A DNA stretch of 64,000 nucleotides from Neorhizobium huautlense (GTDB lineage Bacteria; Pseudomonadota; Alphaproteobacteria; Rhizobiales; Rhizobiaceae): contig NZ_JAUSRF010000007.1 in the NCBI RefSeq assembly GCF_030811685.1, positions 182,077-246,076 on the forward strand, in the 5' to 3' direction. How positions within the stretch are numbered: position 1 is the first letter of the stretch; each line of letters opens with the position of its first letter. The position numbers and the translations under genes are program-made. This document shows, piece by piece, positions 36,563 to 45,516 of this stretch. The notes beneath the pieces are model-generated. The model did no database searches and was not told the DNA's origin. It saw nothing but the letters and a program-made list of their open reading frames with translations.

Positions 36563-39500
36563 ATGAACGGATCACGACCCACGCCATCCCGTCGCGGCGA
36601 GACGTCCTCCCTGGACGCGCTCAACCGTACGATCGAAGGGCTGGAAGCACGGATCGAGGGACTGATGCATTCGTCCGGCCGCGATCGCCAGACTGGTAAA
36701 CGTCACACTGGTGATGTCCGCGAGCAGCGCCGTCATGCCGAGCCGCAGCAGCAGACAACACAAAGAGCAGCGCCGCAGCCGGCCGCAGCCGCACAGTTGA
36801 ACCCGCTTGAGGAAATTCGTCGCCGCCAGCGCGCGCTCGATGCCGCCCGTCATCCGGAGCGGGAAATGCGTCCGCCGGAAGCCTATGTCGAAACACCGCG
36901 TGCGCCGATTGCGCCACGCCGTCCGGCGGCTCAGCCCGCCGCAGCCTATGCCGACAACCGCGCACCACGCGCCGAAAGCCGTCCGCTGCCGCCGGTTTCA
37001 CAGAACCGTCCGCTGGCATCTGCCGTGGCGGCGCGCGCTGCCGCGCCCGCAACGATGACGGCCGTGCTGCCGGATGCGATCATGAACGATATCGCCGAGG
37101 CTCTGGTCAGCCTGCGGCAGGATCTGAAACAGGATATTTCACAGGGCGTTGCCCGCGAGATGGATGGTCTGCGCACGGAAATCCGTTCGATCCGGGCGAT
37201 TGCCGAGGACCGTCATTTTGCCGAGGACATGCGCAACGACCTGGCAAAGCTGGCCGAAAGCATCGGCAACCTCAACCATCGCGGCGCGCCCGAAACGGAT
37301 GACCTGCGCGAGGAATTCGAAGGCCTGCGTGCGGCCATGCAGGGGCTGGCCCGCGAAGACACCGTGCAACGCATGGAAACGCAGTTTCTGGGTCTGGAAG
37401 AGCGCGTGCTCGATGCCGATCCGCAGGCGCTGCGCGAGGAACTGTTGGCGCTCGCCTACCGGATCGACGACATCAAGACGCAACTGGGCGCCGTCGGCGA
37501 CAACAGCGCGATCTTTGCGCTGGAAGACAAGCTGCTGACGCTGGCCGGCGCGGTGGAACAGCTCGGCACCCGCATGGTGCCGCATAACGATCCGATGATC
37601 GTCGAGCAGTTTTCCGTGCTCGACAAGCGTCTGGACGAGATCAGCCGCGCCTTGACGGCAAGCAGCCGTGCCTCGGCCGATGCCGCTCTCGACCATGGCA
37701 TGATCGGACGGCTGGAAAGCCGGCTCGAAGGCCTTGCCGACCAGATCGACGCCATGCATCGCGATGCGCTGCAATCCGCTGTGCCGTCCGCCATGGATGA
37801 CGAGATGGGTGTGCGCATCGAGGCGCTGGCACGCAAGATCGACGATTTTTCCCGCGAACAGGGTGCGATGCGTCTGGACGAGCGTCTGGAAGACCTCGCC
37901 ATCCTGATGGAACGCGTGCAGCAACCGGCCCAGCCGGCCGAACTGACCGGTTATCTTTCCGACATTTCCCGCAAGATCGACGCGCTGGAACAGGGTTCCG
38001 TCAACGACGCGCTGGCCGAACGGCTGGACTATATCTCGCGCCGTATCGAAGAAATCGAAGTCACGCAGCCGGCAGCACCTGTCGACAATGAACTGTTCGG
38101 CCGACTGGAAGGCCGCCTCAGCGATATCGCCGCGCGTCTGGACGATGCGGCTTCCGCACCGGCCAGCGACAATGATGCGCTGCGCAATCTCGAAGACCAG
38201 ATCGCCAATCTTTCCCGCCTGATCAGCGAACCGAAGCCGGCCGCGGAAGCCTTCGAGCTGCCCGCCGCCTTCGAGGAGCGCATGTCGGCCATCGAAGGTT
38301 ATATGGCGACCAGCGACGAATATGTGATCGAGGCTGCCCGTCAGGCTGCCGAGGCCGTTGTCGAGGCTTATGCCCGCAACGGCGCGGCTTCCGGTGGCGC
38401 CGCCCCCGACATGGGCGCATTGACGGCGCTGGCCGAAGATCTGCGCCATCTGGAAGATCTGACGCGCGGTTCGGAAGAACGCACGCACCAGACGTTTGAA
38501 ATGCTGCACCGGACGCTGGTCAGCATTGCCGACCGGCTGGACACGATGGAAGGCAGCATTGCCCGACAGGGCACTCTTGAGCCGGCACGTTCTGTTCCGG
38601 CTCCCTCGCCGACAACGACCAGAACCTCCATGCAGTCTGCGCCTGCCGCACAGGCCGCGCCTGCCGCGCAGTTTGCACAGGCCACGCCTGCCGCGCAGGT
38701 CGCACCTGTGATGCCGAAGGCGACGGTGCCTATGTTTGCCGGCGGTGAAGACCTGCACAATTCCGTTGCCCTGCCGGCTGAAGACCGTCTGGACGAACGC
38801 TCGCTGTTTGCGGACGATCTCGAGAGCGGCCTTCTGGACAATGGCGATGCCAGCGACGATCTGGAAAATGCGCAGCGCACCGCCGACAAGGAAGGTCGTG
38901 TGATCGCGGCCGGTGACAAGTCCGGCAAGAGCCTTCTCGGCGGCATGAAGCGTTTTCTGTCCGGCCACAGGGAAGCCGAACCGAAGGCGACCGACCGCAC
39001 GGTAGTGGAGCCGACACCGTCGATCGATCCTGTCGACATGCTGCCGCCCGAACAGCAGAACGTGCCGCTGGAACCGGGCTCCGGCATGCCAGACGTGAAG
39101 AAGATTCTCGAGCGCGTTCGCGCCAGCCAGGCCGGTCAGGCGGGAAACACCGCAGGTGACGGAGAAAGCGTCGATTACATTGCCGCCGCACGCCGCGCCG
39201 CCAAGGCTGCTGCCATGGAAACCGACCCGACACTTGCCGTTTCCGCCGGTTCGCGCGGTAAGGGCAAGACCAAGGCGGAAAAGCCCAATGCCGTGAAGGC
39301 CGGTCGCGCCGCCATGCTGAAGGCGGACAGTGCGAAAGGTGGCGGACTTTCCGCAGCCTTTGCCAAACACCGCAAGCCCATCCTGCTGGCAGTCGGCGCC
39401 GTGCTTCTGGCGCTGATGGCGATGCCGCTGGTCAATACCCTGACACGTGGCGACGATGCACCCGCAGCGCCGCCGGAAGTGGGCATGGTGGCACCGGCTG

Positions 39501-40627
39501 AAAACCCGGCCGAGGGCACGCCGGCAACGGGCATGACCGCCAACGAGGCCGATACATCCCTGCAGGAGCCCACCGGCGCAGACGCTCAAAACGCGGCACC
39601 GCTGGAGAGTGGCGAGGCATCTTCGTCCGCACCCGCGCCGCTGCCGGATGTGGCGCAGGCACCGTTGGATACGGCACCGCTCGCTGAAACCCAGCAGGCA
39701 CCTTCCGCCGAAACCGCGCCGGCACCCGTTGCTCCAGAAACTGCTACCCCGGCCGCCCCGCAGGCTGCGATCGAGGTTCCGGCCACGATGGGCCCGAAAT
39801 CGCTTGCCGATGCGGCAGCCAGCGGCGATCCGCAGGCCCTGTTTGAAATCGGCGCGCGTTATCAGGACGGTCGCGGCGTTGCCGCCAACTTGCCCGAAGC
39901 CGTGCGCTGGTATGAGATGGCCGCGACACGCGGTCTGGCGCCTGCGCAATACCGTGTCGCCAACCTCTACGAAAAGGGTACCGGCGTTACCCGCGACTTC
40001 GGCAAGGCGATGACCTATTACGAGCAGGCAGCAGAAGCCGGCAATGCCAGCGCAATGCACAATCTCGCCGTGCTCTACGCATCGGGTGCGGCCGGCACAC
40101 CGGATTATGCCAAGGCCGTCAGTTGGTTCGAAAAGGCCGCCGATCTCGGCGTTTCCGACAGCCAGTTCAACCTCGCCATCCTTTATGCGCGCGGCAATGG
40201 CGTGCCGCAGAACCTCGATGCTTCCTACAAGTGGTTCGCGGTCGCGGCCCGTGGCGGCGATCAGGATGCGGCGCAGAAGCGTGACGAAGTGGGCGCTGCC
40301 ATGTCCCCGGCACAGCTAGAGGCTGCCAAGTCCACGGCCGAACAGTGGCAGGTCAAGCCGGTCGATCCGACCGCCAACAGCGTCAACCTGCCGGATGAAT
40401 GGGTCGGCAAGGGCGAAAAGACCGCCTCGGTCGACATGGAAAAGGCGATCCGCAACATCCAGGCCATCCTGAACAAGAACGGTTTTGATGCCGGCGCGCC
40501 GGATGGCAAGATGGGCAACAAGACCGTTGCCGCCATCCGATCCTTCCAGAAGGCCAATGGCATGGAACCGGACGGCAAGGTCAGCGAACCGCTGGTGCGC
40601 AAGCTGCTGGCCACCAACCAGGGCTGA
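36563..40627 (+). CDS. podJ: Polarity protein PodJ (coiled coil, membrane helix, Sel1 repeats, peptidoglycan-binding domain)
   Basis: 1354 residues. The N-terminus MNGSRPTPSRRGETSSLDAL, then NRTIEGLEARIEGLM is the conserved start of rhizobial PodJ. Residues about 160-700 are an extended coiled coil rich in Asp/Glu/Leu heptads. One membrane helix is near 935-955 (ILLAVGAVLLALMAMPLV), followed by a Pro/Ala-rich linker, Sel1/TPR-like repeats (about 1078-1240, starting SLADAAASGDPQALFEIGAR) and a C-terminal peptidoglycan-binding domain (about 1296-1352, IRSFQKANGMEPDG). In Caulobacter and Agrobacterium PodJ marks the pole and organises cell-cycle and growth factors. The topology puts the coiled coil in the cytoplasm and Sel1/PG domain in the periplasm. 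A terminator follows. Confidence 0.9.
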   Translation: MNGSRPTPSRRGETSSLDALNRTIEGLEARIEGLMHSSGRDRQTGKRHTGDVREQRRHAEPQQQTTQRAAPQPAAAAQLNPLEEIRRRQRALDAARHPEREMRPPEAYVETPRAPIAPRRPAAQPAAAYADNRAPRAESRPLPPVSQNRPLASAVAARAAAPATMTAVLPDAIMNDIAEALVSLRQDLKQDISQGVAREMDGLRTEIRSIRAIAEDRHFAEDMRNDLAKLAESIGNLNHRGAPETDDLREEFEGLRAAMQGLAREDTVQRMETQFLGLEERVLDADPQALREELLALAYRIDDIKTQLGAVGDNSAIFALEDKLLTLAGAVEQLGTRMVPHNDPMIVEQFSVLDKRLDEISRALTASSRASADAALDHGMIGRLESRLEGLADQIDAMHRDALQSAVPSAMDDEMGVRIEALARKIDDFSREQGAMRLDERLEDLAILMERVQQPAQPAELTGYLSDISRKIDALEQGSVNDALAERLDYISRRIEEIEVTQPAAPVDNELFGRLEGRLSDIAARLDDAASAPASDNDALRNLEDQIANLSRLISEPKPAAEAFELPAAFEERMSAIEGYMATSDEYVIEAARQAAEAVVEAYARNGAASGGAAPDMGALTALAEDLRHLEDLTRGSEERTHQTFEMLHRTLVSIADRLDTMEGSIARQGTLEPARSVPAPSPTTTRTSMQSAPAAQAAPAAQFAQATPAAQVAPVMPKATVPMFAGGEDLHNSVALPAEDRLDERSLFADDLESGLLDNGDASDDLENAQRTADKEGRVIAAGDKSGKSLLGGMKRFLSGHREAEPKATDRTVVEPTPSIDPVDMLPPEQQNVPLEPGSGMPDVKKILERVRASQAGQAGNTAGDGESVDYIAAARRAAKAAAMETDPTLAVSAGSRGKGKTKAEKPNAVKAGRAAMLKADSAKGGGLSAAFAKHRKPILLAVGAVLLALMAMPLVNTLTRGDDAPAAPPEVGMVAPAENPAEGTPATGMTANEADTSLQEPTGADAQNAAPLESGEASSSAPAPLPDVAQAPLDTAPLAETQQAPSAETAPAPVAPETATPAAPQAAIEVPATMGPKSLADAAASGDPQALFEIGARYQDGRGVAANLPEAVRWYEMAATRGLAPAQYRVANLYEKGTGVTRDFGKAMTYYEQAAEAGNASAMHNLAVLYASGAAGTPDYAKAVSWFEKAADLGVSDSQFNLAILYARGNGVPQNLDASYKWFAVAARGGDQDAAQKRDEVGAAMSPAQLEAAKSTAEQWQVKPVDPTANSVNLPDEWVGKGEKTASVDMEKAIRNIQAILNKNGFDAGAPDGKMGNKTVAAIRSFQKANGMEPDGKVSEPLVRKLLATNQG

Positions 40628-40651
40628 TCAGGTCAACGCAGTGTATCGAAG

Positions 40652-40682
40652 GCGCGCGGCCGCAAGGTTCGCGCGCTTTTTT
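40652..40682 (+). terminator. Rho-independent terminator of podJ
   Basis: GCGCGCG and CGCGCGC form a 7-bp stem with an 11-nt loop, followed by TTTTTT, 25 nt after the stop. Confidence 0.9.
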
Positions 40683-40895
40683 GTGTCATGTGCCCGGCGA
40701 ATGCCCGGATTGGCGAACGGAAAAATGCCGTATTAATCCAAGCTTATGGATTGACCTGTTTAATGGGCGGGCGCATGACAATCGAGCCCGGCCGCGTCAT
40801 TGAAGACGTGTGGCCGGCATTGTTTTTTCATCGCCGCAACGGGCGGTTAGCACGCGACCACCGCCCGCGACGGCGAAGCCGTTTCGAGGTTGACC

Positions 40896-41816
40896 GTGAC
40901 TGTCTATCTGCCGATTGCAGAGCTTTCGGTGAACATTTTCATCATCCTCGGCATGGGTGCGGCTGTCGGCTTTCTGTCCGGCATGTTCGGCGTTGGCGGT
41001 GGTTTTCTGATCACGCCGCTGCTGATCTTCTACAACATCCCCCCGGTTGTGGCCGTTGCCACCGGCGCAAACCAGGTGGTCGCCTCCTCTGTGTCCGGCG
41101 CGATTACCCATTTCAGGCGCGGCACGCTCGACATCAAGCTCGGCACGGTGCTGCTGGTGGGGGGCCTTCTAGGGGCGACGGCGGGTATCTGGGTGTTTTC
41201 CTGGCTGCGCAGCATCGGCCAGCTCGATCTCTTCATCGCCATTCTTTACGTTCTTCTGCTCGGCACGGTCGGCACGCTGATGCTGAACGAGAGCGTGCGC
41301 GCCATGCGCCGCGCCGCCAGACAAGAACAGGTGACGCTGAAACGGCCCGGGCACCACAGCTGGGTGCATCGGCTGCCGTTCAAGATGCGCTTCAAGAAAT
41401 CAAAGATCTATCTCTCGGCCATTCCGGTCGTGGCGCTGGGTTTTGCCATCGGAGTCCTGACCTCGGTGATGGGTGTCGGCGGCGGCTTCATCATGGTGCC
41501 GGCGATGATCTATCTGTTGCGCATCCCGACCAATGTGGTTGTCGGCACATCGCTGTTCCAGATCATTTTCGTCACCGCCTATACGACCATGGTGCAGGCC
41601 GCGACCAACTATTCCGTCGATATCGTTCTGGCGACGATCCTTATGGTGGCGGGCGTCATCGGCGCGCAATATGGCGTGCGTGTGGGCCAGAAACTGCGCG
41701 GCGAACAGCTGCGCGCGCTGCTGGCGCTGTTGGTTCTCGCCGTGGCGCTGCGCCTTGCCGTGACGCTGGTGGTGACGCCGGCCGATCTCTATTCCGTCAG
41801 CGTCGGGAGCTTCTGA
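40896..41816 (+). CDS. TauE/SafE family membrane permease
   Basis: 306 residues from GTG 40896, with GAGG six nt upstream; a TTG six nt before it gives two extra residues. About eight membrane helices. The two TauE repeats carry the paired glycine motif SGMFGVGGGFLITPLLI and TSVMGVGGGFIMVPAMIY. The family exports or imports sulfite, sulfoacetate and other organic anions. Its stop overlaps the next gene by one nt, so the two are translated together. From memory, this TauE-TIGR02186 pair is conserved in alphaproteobacteria. Confidence 0.92.
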   Translation: MTVYLPIAELSVNIFIILGMGAAVGFLSGMFGVGGGFLITPLLIFYNIPPVVAVATGANQVVASSVSGAITHFRRGTLDIKLGTVLLVGGLLGATAGIWVFSWLRSIGQLDLFIAILYVLLLGTVGTLMLNESVRAMRRAARQEQVTLKRPGHHSWVHRLPFKMRFKKSKIYLSAIPVVALGFAIGVLTSVMGVGGGFIMVPAMIYLLRIPTNVVVGTSLFQIIFVTAYTTMVQAATNYSVDIVLATILMVAGVIGAQYGVRVGQKLRGEQLRALLALLVLAVALRLAVTLVVTPADLYSVSVGSF

Positions 41817-42622
41817 TGTCGCCTGCCGCTGCCTTTCGTCGTTTCGCGCTTGTCGCTGCCCTCGCCTTTATCGGCCAGCCGGCCGCAGCCCAGGTGCCGT
41901 TCGGCCAGGCGACGGCGGTGAAGGAAGGGCTGGAAATCGGCACCTCGACCAGCGAAATCGGCATCGCCTCGGATTTTCGCGGCGCCGACCTGACGATTTT
42001 CGGGGCGCTGACCAATGCCGACGAGTTGCTTTTGGCGATCGGCCAGTATGATGTGGTGGTGACGCTGGAAGGCCCGCTGGATTACGCCACGGTGCGCAAG
42101 AAAAGCCGCGTGCTCGGCATCTGGGTCAATACCGAATCCATGACCTTCGAACAGGTGCCGGCCTCCTATTCGGTGGCGGCGACGCGGCAGATCGACGACA
42201 TCCTTTCGAGCGAAGGCGGCCTGCCGATCGGCACCGACCATATGCGCCTGTCACCCACCGGTTATGTCGGCAATGCCGGCAATCTGACCGAATTCCGCGA
42301 TGCCTATCGCCGCCTGAAACTGGCGGGCGGGCTTTACCAGCACGATTTTGGCGGCGTGCGCTTCGTCTCGTCCAGCCTGTTTCGCGCCAGCCTGCGCCTG
42401 CCCGCCAACGTGCCGGATGGCGTACACATGGTGCGCGCTTACCTGTTCAAGAGCGGCACGCTGCTGGCCGAACGCGAACTGCCCTTGCGCGTCAACAAGA
42501 CCGGCATCGAACAGCAGATCACCGATGCGGCCCACAACCAGCCGATCCTCTATGGCATTTTATGCGTGATGATCGCGCTGGTGACGGGATGGGGCGCGAG
42601 TTTGATGTTCCGCAAGAAGTGA
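41816..42622 (+). CDS. TIGR02186 family membrane-anchored periplasmic protein
   Basis: 268 residues; start codon overlaps the TauE stop (TGATG). It has a signal peptide (FRRFALVAALAFIGQPAAAQ), a soluble domain with EGLEIGTSTSEIGIASDFRG and GPLDYATVRKKSRVLGIWVN, and a C-terminal membrane helix (YGILCVMIALVTGWGASLMF). The family is always found with a TauE/SafE permease and is of unknown function; a substrate-binding or accessory role in the periplasm is inferred. Topology: exported domain anchored at the C-terminus. Confidence 0.85.
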   Translation: MSPAAAFRRFALVAALAFIGQPAAAQVPFGQATAVKEGLEIGTSTSEIGIASDFRGADLTIFGALTNADELLLAIGQYDVVVTLEGPLDYATVRKKSRVLGIWVNTESMTFEQVPASYSVAATRQIDDILSSEGGLPIGTDHMRLSPTGYVGNAGNLTEFRDAYRRLKLAGGLYQHDFGGVRFVSSSLFRASLRLPANVPDGVHMVRAYLFKSGTLLAERELPLRVNKTGIEQQITDAAHNQPILYGILCVMIALVTGWGASLMFRKK

Positions 42623-42728
42623 GTGGTGGTGGCTTTGCGCTGGCAAGCGGCGGGCATTTCTGCAGGTGATCAATCAATATCTGGCTTCCAAAACCCTTTT
42701 TTCGTCGTGGCAGAGGAGGAAAGATTGT

Positions 42729-43043
42729 GTGATCACAGCATATTTTATTGCCGTTTCATTTCATCGACCAGGCGACGGCACGCGCTGGTTCCAGCTCATT
42801 TTAAAAATCAGAGAGCCACAAATTTATATGACAAAAGAAGAATGCGTCAGCCATCTGATATATCTCATTGAAAAATACGTTGACGATCCAGAAAATTCCC
42901 GTGAGTTGATATCATTGATCGAAGAACAAAAAGACAGACCGCCAGCGAAAGTTTTGATTTATAAAATCTTTGAGATGCACACTGTGAAATTTTCTGATGA
43001 CGATAAGATATTGATCAACGATATCAGTTTCTTCTTCGGATAA
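42729..43043 (+). CDS. AT-rich orphan hypothetical protein
   Basis: 104 residues from a GTG at 42729 with AGGAGG nine nt upstream. Other starts are GTG 42666 and ATG 42828 (71 residues). The C-terminal part (TKEECVSHLIYLIEKYVDDP, then RELISLIEEQKDRPPAK, VLIYKIFEMHTVKF) is acidic and predicted helical. The region is markedly AT-rich against GC-rich neighbours, suggesting acquisition. I recognise no family. The pattern ELISLIEE, then RPPAKVLIY faintly recalls small immunity proteins of colicin DNases, but this is speculation. No toxin gene is visible beside it. Confidence 0.55.
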   Translation: MITAYFIAVSFHRPGDGTRWFQLILKIREPQIYMTKEECVSHLIYLIEKYVDDPENSRELISLIEEQKDRPPAKVLIYKIFEMHTVKFSDDDKILINDISFFFG

Positions 43044-43118
43044 GCCTGCACTGAAAAACAGCTTGAAGACGAATTTCAGTCATCGACATGCGCTATTGTT
43101 ACCTTCGAAGACACCTCC

Positions 43119-43144
43119 CATCCGCAACGTCGCCGCTGCGGATG
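43119..43144. terminator. Hairpin downstream of DUF4394
   Basis: CATCCGCA and TGCGGATG form an 8-bp stem with a 10-nt loop, 17 nt after the DUF4394 stop on the minus strand. No T-run is present, so it may only stabilise the mRNA end. Confidence 0.4.
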
Positions 43145-43160
43145 GAGATTTCGGACACGA

Positions 43161-43949
43161 TCACATCGCCGGCAGGATGGCGATGTCGCGGATTTCCTTG
43201 TCCGTACCGGTGATGGCGCCGACTTCGGTGGCTGCACCGGTTTCCAGATTGACGGTGTAGAGCATCTTGCCGGCGGCGAGGTAAGCGGTGTTCTTGCCGC
43301 CTTCTTCACCCTGGATATCGAAGGCATAGGTGGCAGGCTTGTCCTTGATGCCGAGCTTGCCGATGGCCTTCAGCGTGCCGTCATTCGGCTTGGTCTGCTG
43401 GATCAGCGCGCCGATCGTGGCGTCGATATTGTACATCGCCGTCTTTTCCGGCTTGCCGATCGAGTTCGTGTAGGCGGCGGCAACGATGTTGGGCGTTTCG
43501 CCCTTGTGCATGTCGCCTTCTTCATAGGCCAGCACGCCATCGACGGTCACTGCACCGGTATCCGGGTGAACACGGTGATTGGTGGTGCCGGTCATGAAGC
43601 GCAGGCGGTCGGCCATCGGGTTGAAGTCGACGACGACAGGTGCTTCCGTCATGGTCAGCATCTTGTCCATCTTGGCGACTTCGGTGGCGGCGCCGGTTTC
43701 GAGGTTGATCGAGACGATCACGTGTTCCGGCGTGACGCCGATGACCGTCTTGTTGCCGGGACGGAAATCGATGCCGACGAGTTTATCAACGCCGGTGACG
43801 TCCATCGTCTTGGTGACTTCCGGCTTTGCCGTGTCGAACATGACCAGCGTCTTGTCACCGGCAAGGCCGAGCACGGGGGCCGCGGAGGCGGTGACGACAG
43901 AGGCTGCAAGCATGGTGGATGCGATCAGAGCGGTGCGAGCGATGTTCAT
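43161..43949 (-). CDS. DUF4394 exported beta-propeller-like protein
   Basis: 262 residues from ATG 43949, with GGGAG upstream. It has a signal peptide (MNIARTALIASTMLAASVVT, then ASA). The mature protein repeats modules such as GLAGDKTLVMFD, LVGIDFRPGNKTVIGV, INLETGAATEVAKM and VNLETGAATEVGAI, typical of DUF4394. It is likely a periplasmic propeller with unknown function. It is divergent from an ECF sigma factor and anti-sigma pair and may be one of their targets; this is inferred from layout. The 275-nt gap contains a large inverted repeat. Confidence 0.85.
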   Translation of the reverse strand: MNIARTALIASTMLAASVVTASAAPVLGLAGDKTLVMFDTAKPEVTKTMDVTGVDKLVGIDFRPGNKTVIGVTPEHVIVSINLETGAATEVAKMDKMLTMTEAPVVVDFNPMADRLRFMTGTTNHRVHPDTGAVTVDGVLAYEEGDMHKGETPNIVAAAYTNSIGKPEKTAMYNIDATIGALIQQTKPNDGTLKAIGKLGIKDKPATYAFDIQGEEGGKNTAYLAAGKMLYTVNLETGAATEVGAITGTDKEIRDIAILPAM

Positions 43950-44044
43950 GGCTTTCTCCCGTTTGTTTCGATCTCTTCGAGAGCGCTGTTGGCGCGCGGC
44001 CTTTTCAGGTCTCTCGGAAGGTAGACACACGGGAGGGGGCATCT

Positions 44045-44083
44045 GGATGCAGCGGCCAAAAATATTTTTTCGACTGCATCCAT
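44045..44083. promoter_or_regulatory. Inverted repeat between DUF4394 and the ECF sigma factor
   Basis: TGGATGCAG (44045-44053) and CTGCATCCA (44075-44083) are a perfect 9-bp inverted repeat, with an AT-rich, largely self-complementary spacer (AAAAATATTTTT). It sits in the divergent promoter region. It could be an operator or cruciform. Confidence 0.5.
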
Positions 44084-44224
44084 TTTCGTCTGCGCGGTGT
44101 CTTCCATATGCGGTCCCATAACGGCTGTGTGAAACCTTGATGACTGGACGAGCCCATGTCAGCCGTGGCAACAGCAGAATTGGAATATTCGCATATCCGC
44201 GAATGCTCACGAGGAGAGAGCGAC

Positions 44225-44785
44225 TTGGCCTTGGCGACAGACCAGACGACGGATTTGGCAGCAGCACTTGAGGCCTGCGCCTCCGGTGACCGCAATGGCT
44301 TGCGCCAGATCTTCGACCATGAGGCCGGAAAGCTGGTGGCGGTGGCGCAGCGGATCGTCAGACGACGTGATCTTGCCGAGGAAGTGGTGCAGGAAGCCTT
44401 TATCCGCATCTGGACGCACGCCCATCAATACGCTCCCGATCGCGGATCGGCGCGCGGCTGGATTTATGCGATCGTGCGTAACCGCGCGCTCAACATGTTG
44501 CGCGATGGCAGACGCGAGGATCTTGTCGGCGAAGACGGGCTGGAGGCGCTGCAGGACAGCGAGCAGCAGGAAGAGATCATGGCGGCCTGGCACCGGCTGG
44601 ACCGCGACAGCCGCCTGAAGGAATGCCTTGGCGGGCTGGATGATACCAAGCGACGCGGCATCCTGATGGCCTATGTCGGCGGTTATACCCATGGCGAGAT
44701 TGCCGGCCGGCTGAAACTGCCGCTCGGAACCGCGAAATCATGGATACGGCGCGGGCTTCTGTCGCTGCGGGAGTGCATGGCATGA
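44225..44785 (+). CDS. ECF-family RNA polymerase sigma factor (SigK-like)
   Basis: 186 residues from TTG 44225, preceded by GAGGAG; an ATG 69 nt upstream gives a longer form. Region 2 is DLAEEVVQEAFIRIWTHAHQ, then RGWIYAIVRNRALNMLR. Region 4 is GYTHGEIAGRLKLPLGTAKS, then WIRRGLLSLRE. ECF sigmas redirect RNA polymerase to a small regulon. The gene overlaps the anti-sigma start by four nt (ATGA), so they are translated in a fixed ratio. Autoregulation and control of the divergent DUF4394 gene are likely but not shown. Confidence 0.93.
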   Translation: MALATDQTTDLAAALEACASGDRNGLRQIFDHEAGKLVAVAQRIVRRRDLAEEVVQEAFIRIWTHAHQYAPDRGSARGWIYAIVRNRALNMLRDGRREDLVGEDGLEALQDSEQQEEIMAAWHRLDRDSRLKECLGGLDDTKRRGILMAYVGGYTHGEIAGRLKLPLGTAKSWIRRGLLSLRECMA

Positions 44786-45501
44786 GGATCGATCCCGCCG
44801 ACATCCCGACCATCGCCGACGAATACGTGCTCGGGCTTCTGGACGAGGCAGAGGCTGCGGCCGTGGAAGCCGAAATCGAACGCAATGCCGAGCTTGCCGC
44901 CGCCATTGCCAAGGCGCGGGAGCGTTTTCTGCCACTCGACACAAGCATCGAGCCGAAAACCGTCTCACCGACGCTGTGGGATGCAATCGCCAAACGACTG
45001 CCGGACAATACCGGCAACACCTCCATCCGCTCGGTTTCGCCGCGCCTGCCTTCCGCCGGCAATGACAATGGCCGTTCCGGCTGGCGGGCTGCGGCGATTT
45101 CGGCAATGGCCGCATCACTGATCCTCGCGGGCGGGCTGATCTGGAGCGTGACGCGCACGATCGAGCCGCTGGTTGTCGCCGTTCTCCTGAACGAGGCGGG
45201 TGAGGTGCAGGCCGTTGTCGAGGATTTTGGCAACGATACCGCCAGCGTCCGCCTGCTGGCCGATTTTGCCGTGCCGGCGGACAAGACCATGCAGGTCTGG
45301 ACCCTGCCCTCGCGCGAAATGGGGCCGATGTCGCTTGGTCTGCTGGAAGGACCGCAATCGAAAACATTGAGCGGCTCGACCCTGCCGAAACCGCAGGATA
45401 CGCAACTCTATGAGATCACGCTGGAACAGGCCGGCGGCTCACCGACCGGACGACCGACTGGGCCAATCCTTGCCAAGGGTTTTGCAAAACTGGCGCGGTG
45501 A
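44782..45501 (+). CDS. Anti-sigma factor, RskA-like membrane protein
   Basis: 239 residues; the start overlaps the sigma stop. N-terminal cytoplasmic anti-sigma domain (IADEYVLGLLDEAEAAAVEA, then EIERNAELAAA) lacks the HxxxCxxC zinc motif. One membrane helix is near 110-130 (AAISAMAASLILAGGLIWSV). The periplasmic domain (about 130-239) ends in TGPILAKGFAKLAR, typical of the RskA family. It should hold the ECF sigma at the membrane until a signal releases it. The signal is unknown. Confidence 0.92.
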   Translation: MRIDPADIPTIADEYVLGLLDEAEAAAVEAEIERNAELAAAIAKARERFLPLDTSIEPKTVSPTLWDAIAKRLPDNTGNTSIRSVSPRLPSAGNDNGRSGWRAAAISAMAASLILAGGLIWSVTRTIEPLVVAVLLNEAGEVQAVVEDFGNDTASVRLLADFAVPADKTMQVWTLPSREMGPMSLGLLEGPQSKTLSGSTLPKPQDTQLYEITLEQAGGSPTGRPTGPILAKGFAKLAR

Positions 45502-45516
45502 AGCCGTGTCAGCGCA

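Noticed and set aside
37139..40060. A 973-codon antisense frame over podJ
   Set aside because: Same phase effect as above. The sense strand encodes a full PodJ with clear domains.
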